Positions 48,693 to 54,754 of a stretch of 54,754 bases of DNA are shown here, in pieces. Position numbers and translations under genes: made by a program. The notes under the pieces are model-generated. The model did no database searches. It worked only from the letters and a program-made list of their open reading frames with translations, and was not told the DNA's origin. Source of the DNA: Nitriliruptoraceae bacterium (GTDB lineage: Bacteria > Actinomycetota > Nitriliruptoria > Nitriliruptorales > Nitriliruptoraceae); assembly GCA_007130695.1 (NCBI GenBank), contig SLRZ01000066.1, forward strand, positions 1-54,754, given 5' to 3'. Position 1 is the stretch's first letter, and every line of letters begins with the position of its first letter.

Positions 48693-48734
48693 GTCATCGA
48701 GCCGGTGATCGCCCGGCGTCACTACCCTGGCTGG

Positions 48735-51581
48735 ATGGTGGAAGTGCTGGTGCTGGGGCCGATAGCAGCGCGGGACGCCGACGGCTCCATCGTCCTGAAC
48801 AGCCGCTCCCAGCGGGCGCTGCTGGCTGCCCTCGCCCACGCCCGGGGAGGCGCCGTCCCGGCTGAGGAGCTCATCACCCTGGTGTGGGGCGACGACCCGC
48901 CGGCCAGTGCGCCCACCACGCTCAAGAGCCACGTCTCGCGGCTGCGCCGGGCGCTGCGCGAGGACGTGGTCGCCTCCCAGCCGCCGGGCTACGCGCTGAC
49001 CGTGCCGCTGGACCGGATCGACGTGCACCGCTTCGAACACGGCGTGCACGCAGCCGGCTCTCTCGGGGAGATCGACGAGGTCCTCGCGCTGTGGCGGGGG
49101 CGCCCCTACGGCGAGTTCTCGGACCACGAGCAGGTCGCCGGCGAGGTCGCGAGACTGGTCGAGCTCCACGCCCAGGCACGGTTGCGTCGAGCCGAGCTGC
49201 TGTTCGCGTCGGGCCGGGCCGAACAGGCGGCCGCGGCCTTCAAGGAGCTGACGGCCGAAGACCCGCTCAGGGAGGCGGCCTGGATCGGTTTGCTGCAAGC
49301 CCTGCATGCGACGGGGCGCCAGGCCGAAGCCACGACCGAGGCGCGCAGCTACCGCGAGCGCACGAAAGAGGTGGGACTCGATCCGTCGCCGCACTACGCG
49401 GAGGTCGAGCACGAGGTGTTCGCGACCGCACCACCGGCTCGGACGCCACGGCGGGCCGGGGCGCCGCTGCCCGGCCGCCTGGCCAGCATCGTCGGTCGGC
49501 AGCGCGAGCTCGAGGAGGTCGACGTGCTCCTGCGCCGTCGCCGGCTCGTCACCCTCGTCGGTCCGGGTGGTGTCGGCAAGACGACCCTGGCCGTACAGGT
49601 GGCGCGGGTGATCGCGGACGACCTCGACGACGGTGCCTGGGTCGTGACGCTCGCCGACATCGATGATGAGGCCTCGGTCGTGCCGGCCATCAGCCGGGCG
49701 GTCGAGGCACCCGCCACTGCGCCACTCGCCACCTCGCTGGAGCAGTACCTCGCCGGCCGGCGCGCCCTGCTGGTCGTCGACAACGCCGAACACGTCCGTG
49801 AGGCCGTGCGGTCGGTCACGCAACGCCTGCTCGCGGTGGCGGACGAGCTGCGGGTGCTGGTGACCAGCCGGCAACCCCTGGATGTCCCCGGCGAGGTCGT
49901 CGTGCCCGTCGAACCGCTGGAGCGGGACGCAGCAGCAGAGCTGTTCCGACAGCGGGCCAGCGACGCCGGGGCGCCGATCCCGCGTGAGCAACAGGACCTG
50001 GCAGCCGAGCTCTGCGACCGGTTGGACCGACTGCCGCTGGCGATCGAGATGGCGGCCGCGCGGCTGCGTGGCCTGGGGCTCGTGGACCTCTCCGCGAGAC
50101 TCGACGAGCACCTGCAGCTTCTGCACTCGGGTGAGCAGGGTCGCCACGAGACGCTCGCCGCGGTCGTGGCCTGGTCCTACGACCTGCTGCACGCCGCCGG
50201 ACGATCGCTGCTCGAGCAGCTGTCGGTGTTCGCCGGCACCTTCGACCTCGAGGCGGCGGAGGCGGTGTGCGGCGTGGGAAACGTGCCCGGCGGCATCGTC
50301 GACCTCGTCGACCGCTCGCTGGTGCACCGCGTCGCCGGTGACGGTCACGCCCACTTTCGCCTCCTCGAGACCGTTCGAGCGTTCGCCGCCGAGCGGCTCG
50401 CCGGTTCCGACGCGCATCTCGGGACCGTCGAGCGGTTCGTGCGCTACCACGTCGGCCTCGCGGAGCGCATCGATGACGGCCTGCGTGGACCCGACGAGGG
50501 CGCCTGGGCCGACGTGCTCGAGGGGCAGCTGCCCAACCTCGAGGCGGCGTGTACCCACGCCCGACACCTGGGCGACGTGGACGCGGTCGTGCGCATCGCC
50601 GTCGCGCCGTACGTGTTCGTCTACCAGCGACTGCGCGCCGACGTCGGTGTGTGGGCCGAGGCGGCCCTGCCGATGGCGAGGGAGGTCGACCACCCCCTGA
50701 CTGTGGCCGTGGCCGCCCTCGTCGCCCTCAACCGCCTCCACCGTGGCGACCTCGACGGCGTCGATGCCGTGCTCGGCGATCTGCCCGACGATCCCGTCGC
50801 GCGGCATGCTCACGAGGTGCTCGGCGACCTGCACACCTACCGTGGCGAACTCGACGACGGCATCGAGCACTTCCGGACCGCTGAACGGTTGGCGCGTCGT
50901 GTCGATGACCGCTTCACCGCGCTGCATTGCCGGATGAGCCGGGGCATGGTCACCGGGTACGCCGGCCGTGTCGACGAGGGCCTGGAGCTCGTCGACACCG
51001 TGCGACGCGAGGCAGCCACCCGGCGGATGCCGATCGTCACCGCGTGGTGCGACTTCGCCGAGGGCGAGCTGCTGGCGAAATCGCAGCCACAGCGAGCGCT
51101 CGAGCTGGTGGACCGTGCGGTGGCTGCAGCCGACCGTGCTGGCTGGCGGTTCGGCGCGGGGGTCGGGCGGCTGACCGCCAGCTCGCTGCGGGCCCGGACA
51201 GCCGATCCCGCCGACGCCGTGCCCGGCTTCGAGCGGTTGATCCGCCACTGGGACCGCGTTGGCGACGAGACCCACCAGTGGACCACCCTGCGCAACCTCG
51301 TCGAGCTGCTCACCCGGCTCGGCGCCCATGCGCCGGCGGCACGCCTACTCGGGGCGGTCAGCACCGCCACCCGGCCGACGTACGGTGCCGAGCAACAGCG
51401 GCTCGACGATGCGCGCCAGACGATCCGGGCCCACCTCGGTGAAGAGGGCGATGCCCTGATCGCGGCGGGGCGGCAGGACGACCTCGGCACCGCGGTCGAG
51501 CTCGGGTTGGACACGCTGCGCCATCTGCCGGGCGGGTCGGCCACGGCTGCACCGCGGCCTCGGCACGCAGAGATCCGGTAG
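48735..51581 (+). CDS. SARP/AfsR-like transcriptional regulator (BTAD + NB-ARC-type ATPase)
   Basis: MVEVLVLGPIAARDADGSIVLNSRSQRALLAAL...LWGDDPP-like winged helix; LVTLVGPGGVGKTTLAVQVARV (Walker A). Confidence 0.94.
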   Translation: MVEVLVLGPIAARDADGSIVLNSRSQRALLAALAHARGGAVPAEELITLVWGDDPPASAPTTLKSHVSRLRRALREDVVASQPPGYALTVPLDRIDVHRFEHGVHAAGSLGEIDEVLALWRGRPYGEFSDHEQVAGEVARLVELHAQARLRRAELLFASGRAEQAAAAFKELTAEDPLREAAWIGLLQALHATGRQAEATTEARSYRERTKEVGLDPSPHYAEVEHEVFATAPPARTPRRAGAPLPGRLASIVGRQRELEEVDVLLRRRRLVTLVGPGGVGKTTLAVQVARVIADDLDDGAWVVTLADIDDEASVVPAISRAVEAPATAPLATSLEQYLAGRRALLVVDNAEHVREAVRSVTQRLLAVADELRVLVTSRQPLDVPGEVVVPVEPLERDAAAELFRQRASDAGAPIPREQQDLAAELCDRLDRLPLAIEMAAARLRGLGLVDLSARLDEHLQLLHSGEQGRHETLAAVVAWSYDLLHAAGRSLLEQLSVFAGTFDLEAAEAVCGVGNVPGGIVDLVDRSLVHRVAGDGHAHFRLLETVRAFAAERLAGSDAHLGTVERFVRYHVGLAERIDDGLRGPDEGAWADVLEGQLPNLEAACTHARHLGDVDAVVRIAVAPYVFVYQRLRADVGVWAEAALPMAREVDHPLTVAVAALVALNRLHRGDLDGVDAVLGDLPDDPVARHAHEVLGDLHTYRGELDDGIEHFRTAERLARRVDDRFTALHCRMSRGMVTGYAGRVDEGLELVDTVRREAATRRMPIVTAWCDFAEGELLAKSQPQRALELVDRAVAAADRAGWRFGAGVGRLTASSLRARTADPADAVPGFERLIRHWDRVGDETHQWTTLRNLVELLTRLGAHAPAARLLGAVSTATRPTYGAEQQRLDDARQTIRAHLGEEGDALIAAGRQDDLGTAVELGLDTLRHLPGGSATAAPRPRHAEIR

Positions 51582-51656
51582 AGGAAGAGCTGTCGGCCAC
51601 GTGCTGTGGACGATCCGGGGAGACCTTCTCGCGAGGCACCCTCGGGGCGCGCTGCG

Positions 51657-52192
51657 TCAGCGGGGTCGCTCTTGGGAGCGACGACTCGAGCGGGCACGCG
51701 TCCGTTGTGCCAGCACGACGACGCGCTCTATGGGGCTACCGACGGGCGGGGCGGCGAGCAGCTGCCGGGCTGCGTCCGTGGCGTCGAAGAACAGCCGCAC
51801 CTCGACGACCAGCTGGTCGCGGAAACGCAGAACCGAGACACCCTCGATCTCGACCCGCTGCCCGGTGGGGGCGAATCCCGGCGGGTCGATGGCCCGGAGG
51901 TGGGTGCCCACGAAGCGCCACCGGTAGGAGAGCTCCGGCTCCTCGAGCGAGACGAAGGGATCGCCGAGCATCTCCATTCGACCGTCGGGGAACGGCTCGT
52001 ACTGTCCCTGGCACGTTCCAGGGCTTCGGCCCGGCCACGTGCTGGCTCGGGCATCATCGGGTCGGTGAGCACCACGTCGGGGTGCAGCAGTCGGGCGAAA
52101 CCGTCCCAGTCGCCCGCGTCGGCACGGTCGAGCCAGTCGCCGAAGAACTTCCGCACGTCCTCCGGTGCGCGCGGTGCCTGCTCGTGGTCCAC
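51657..52192 (-). pseudogene. SnoaL-like/NTF2-superfamily gene interrupted by an apparent 1-nt frameshift
   Basis: Frame A: VDHEQAPRAPEDVRKFFGDWLDRADAGDWDGFARLLHPDVVLTDPMMPEPARGRAEALERAR; frame B continues GQYEPFPDGRMEMLGDPFVSLEEPELSYRWRFVGTHLRAIDPPGFAPTG...; junction at C-run 52006-52008. Confidence 0.75.
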
Positions 52193-52302
52193 CGGAACAG
52201 CCTCTCGCGGTCCCCTCCGGGGATCATCCGCGCATCCGGCCACGTTGACAAGGGGGGACCTCGCCTTCCTGACGACACCGACCGGTCCGGCCCGCCGGTG
52301 CC

Positions 52303-53247
52303 CTACGCCGGCTGCTGCTCGGCCTCCCGGAGGAACTCCGTCAACAGCTGTCCGCACCGGTGCGGCTGGTCGAACCACAGACCGTGCCCGCCGGGCAGGA
52401 CCTCGATTCGCCCCTTCGGCAGCAGGCCGGCCGCGCGCTGACCCGCGTCCGGCGACTGGACCTTGTCGTCCTCGCCCCACACGAACAGCACCGGGGGACG
52501 ACAGCCCGACAGCTCCGAATCGCCGAATTGCAGGTGTGGGTGCGGGGTCCGCCAACGGAACAGATCCAGCGAGGTGCTGCTGTCGGTCCCGAGCGCCATC
52601 GCCGCGCCCAGCGCGTCGAACATCGCATCCGGGACCTCGGCGACGGAGCCGTCCCCACCGATCGTCGCGAGCAGCCGTCGGGTCATACGCGCGGACGGTG
52701 GGGGAGTGACGGCCGACAGCCGGCGCCCGAGCCGGGTGCTGGTCACCGCCATCGGCACCGGCACGACGGCACCCGGCAATGCGATCGCCGGCGCGGTGAT
52801 CAGCGCCACCGCCACGACGCGCTCGGGTCGTTCGATTGCGAAGCGCAGTGCGAACCAGCCGCCCATCGACGCGCCGACCAGGGCCGCCTCCTGCAGTCCC
52901 AGTGCGTCCAGGACCGAGCCGACGAACGCCGTCTGGTGCGCGGACAGGTCGACACCCTCGTAGTCGAACGGGTCGGCAAGTCCGCAGCCGGGCAGGTCGA
53001 CGAGGTACAGCGTGCGTCCCTGCAGGTGGGGCAGCAGCGGCGCCCAGGCGGCCGAGGCGAGCGTGGCTCCGTGCAACAGCACGGTGGCGGGCCCATGGCC
53101 GACACGGACCACCCGGGTCCTCATCGGTGGATCAGCGAGGACCAGCGGTCCCGAGACGGCCGCGATCCCATAGTGCGCGAACACCCCGGCCTCCGCGGCC
53201 TGCAGACGTTGGCGCTGACGGGCCCGGCGGTGCTCGGTCCGCTCCAT
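52303..53247 (-). CDS. Alpha/beta hydrolase
   Basis: ATVLLHGATLASAAWAPLLPHL...ALVGASMGGWFALRFA...VLFVWGEDDKVQSPDAG...VLPGGHGLWFDQP. Confidence 0.94.
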   Translation of the reverse strand: MERTEHRRARQRQRLQAAEAGVFAHYGIAAVSGPLVLADPPMRTRVVRVGHGPATVLLHGATLASAAWAPLLPHLQGRTLYLVDLPGCGLADPFDYEGVDLSAHQTAFVGSVLDALGLQEAALVGASMGGWFALRFAIERPERVVAVALITAPAIALPGAVVPVPMAVTSTRLGRRLSAVTPPPSARMTRRLLATIGGDGSVAEVPDAMFDALGAAMALGTDSSTSLDLFRWRTPHPHLQFGDSELSGCRPPVLFVWGEDDKVQSPDAGQRAAGLLPKGRIEVLPGGHGLWFDQPHRCGQLLTEFLREAEQQPA

Positions 53248-53415
53248 ACCGTTCTCGGTGTCCGGCGCTGTCACGATTCTCCGGAGGCAGCCGGTCTGGT
53301 CAAGTGGGGGCGGCGGTGGCGCACACCGGGGGCGTCGCTTCGCGGCGGGTGGCCTCCGCCCGGGTGGACCCAGCGGATTCGCGTCGAGCGGCCCGCACCG
53401 TCCTATCGTGCCCCG

Positions 53416-54690
53416 ATGCGTATCGTCATCTGGCACGGCTATCTGCTCGGCGGCACCGGCTCGAACGTCTACACGCGTTCGCTCGCACGGACGTGGAGTC
53501 GGCAGGGCCACGACGTGGCCGTGGTGTGCCAGGAGCCCCACCCGGAGCGCTACGACCTCGGCGGCGCGCGGGTGGTTCGTCCCGAACTCGGCGGGCCCCT
53601 GCCGGTGTTCGTTCTGGACCATTACGAGGAGGCGGACCCGGTCCTGCTGACCGAGATGTCGGAGGACGACCGGCAGCACTTCGTCGAGGTCAACGCGCAG
53701 GCGGTCCGTCGTGAGCTTCCCGCCGACCTGGTGCTGGTCAACCACGTGCTGCTCGGCGCACCGGTCGGTGCCGCCGTCGGGGGCGACTTCGTGGTGAAGG
53801 CCCACGGTTCGGAGCTCGAGTACGCCATGCGGGACGCGCCCGACCTGGCGCGTTGGGGTGGCGAGACCCTCGCGGACGCGACCGCCGTGCTCGCCGGCTC
53901 CGACCACATCGTCGAGGTGCTCGAGCAGGTCGTCGGCAACGGCGCACACACCTCGAGGATCCAGGTGGTCCCGCCCGGCGTGGACGTGGAGCTGCTCCGG
54001 CCGCAGCATCGGTCGGACGCGCTCGACGCACTGGTGGCCGAGTGCCGGGCCGACCCACCGAACCCGCCCGAGGACCTCGACGGGCGCGCCCCCGATCCGG
54101 GTAACGCCGAGCGCCTCGCCTCGTTCTTCGCCGAGCCGGCACCCACCGTGGTCTATGTGGGCAAGGTCAGTGAGGAGAAGGGCGTCCCACTCCTGCTCGA
54201 GGCGCTGCGCACGATGGACGTCCGTGCGGTCGTCGTCGGCTTCGGGCCCGCCCGCGAGGCGCTGGAGAGGGATGCCGGCCCTCGGGTGCTGTTCACCGGG
54301 CCGCTCGAGCATCGCCATCTCGCCCACCTGTGGCCACTGGCCGACGTCGCCGTCACGCCGTCGGTGTTTCCGGAGGCGTTCGGCATGGTCGCCGCCGAGG
54401 CGGCCGCCTGCGGGTGCCCGCCGCTGGTGGCCCGCCACTCCGGCCTGGCCGAGATCGCCACGAAGCTCGAGGCCGCCTACCCACCCGAGCTCGCGCACCT
54501 GGCCGGGTTCGGGACCGGTGACGTCGACGACCTGCGGGCGAAACTCGACGCCCTGCTCTCGCTGGCGCCCGAGGACCGGGAGCGCCTCCGTCGTGCGGCG
54601 CGGCAGACCGCGGTCGACGCCTGGAGCTGGGACATGGTCGCGGACCGCATCGCCGGGCTCGCCGGAGCAGGAGAGAGAAGTCGGGGGTGA
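53416..54690 (+). CDS. Glycosyltransferase family 4 protein
   Basis: MRIVIWHGYLLGGTGSNVYTRSLARTWSRQGHDVAVV...TVVYVGKVSEEKGVPLLLEAL...VTPSVFPEAFGMVAAEAAACGCPPLV. Confidence 0.94.
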   Translation: MRIVIWHGYLLGGTGSNVYTRSLARTWSRQGHDVAVVCQEPHPERYDLGGARVVRPELGGPLPVFVLDHYEEADPVLLTEMSEDDRQHFVEVNAQAVRRELPADLVLVNHVLLGAPVGAAVGGDFVVKAHGSELEYAMRDAPDLARWGGETLADATAVLAGSDHIVEVLEQVVGNGAHTSRIQVVPPGVDVELLRPQHRSDALDALVAECRADPPNPPEDLDGRAPDPGNAERLASFFAEPAPTVVYVGKVSEEKGVPLLLEALRTMDVRAVVVGFGPAREALERDAGPRVLFTGPLEHRHLAHLWPLADVAVTPSVFPEAFGMVAAEAAACGCPPLVARHSGLAEIATKLEAAYPPELAHLAGFGTGDVDDLRAKLDALLSLAPEDRERLRRAARQTAVDAWSWDMVADRIAGLAGAGERSRG

Positions 54691-54754
54691 GGGCCCGGTC
54701 CCTGCGGTGGCACGTGCTGTCACCTCTCAGCCCTGACGCATCCGCGCTGCCTCC

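Noticed and set aside
48588-51329. 913-aa antisense ORF opposite the SARP regulator
   Set aside because: Shadow frame; SARP strand has BTAD and Walker motifs.
1-54754. CRISPR array, prophage, IS element, BGC core enzymes
   Set aside because: No spaced identical repeats, integrase/transposase, terminal inverted repeats, or PKS/NRPS/terpene core genes seen. The SARP and P450 alone do not make a biosynthetic cluster.

Overview
High-GC actinobacterial-type chromosomal segment, densely coding, with about 41 supportable CDSs or gene remnants. I see no rRNA or tRNA genes, CRISPR arrays, transposases or phage modules. Left part (about 0-14 kb): a stress/dormancy-like gene set, with a SIS-domain protein (5' truncated by the window edge), P-type cation ATPase, CBS/CNNM protein, universal stress protein, group-2-like sigma-70 factor, Zn-alcohol dehydrogenase, a HAD-IIB phosphatase fused to a HerA-like P-loop ATPase, PEP synthase, a cupin and a GerW-like protein. 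14-23 kb: three large signalling proteins, namely an HK-REC-HK hybrid kinase, a REC-PAS-GGDEF-EAL protein and a HAMP-repeat hybrid kinase translationally coupled to it. 23-40 kb: thioesterases, SurE, an ArsR-like regulator, RDD, CPBP, SDR, P450, a Cys/Met PLP enzyme, a FAD-Rieske oxidoreductase, a UspA remnant, a deazaflavin (DUF385) protein and a secernin-like C69 peptidase. 40-46 kb: a LuxR-type response regulator, two membrane proteins (one with a cupredoxin domain), a divergent sensor kinase and a secreted protein. 46-54.7 kb: FAD oxidoreductase and GNAT genes divergent from a SARP/AfsR-like regulator, a frameshifted SnoaL-like gene, an alpha/beta hydrolase and a GT4 glycosyltransferase. 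The most notable non-coding signals are: (i) five heptamers at exact 11-bp period between the SARP and the GNAT/FAD operon; (ii) four near-palindromic CTTTGCAAAG boxes at exact 13-bp period in front of the ArsR-like gene; (iii) a shared GGGTGTG[C/A]ACCCC box at two promoters flanking the sensor kinase gene. All calls are from reading the sequence; no database search was run.
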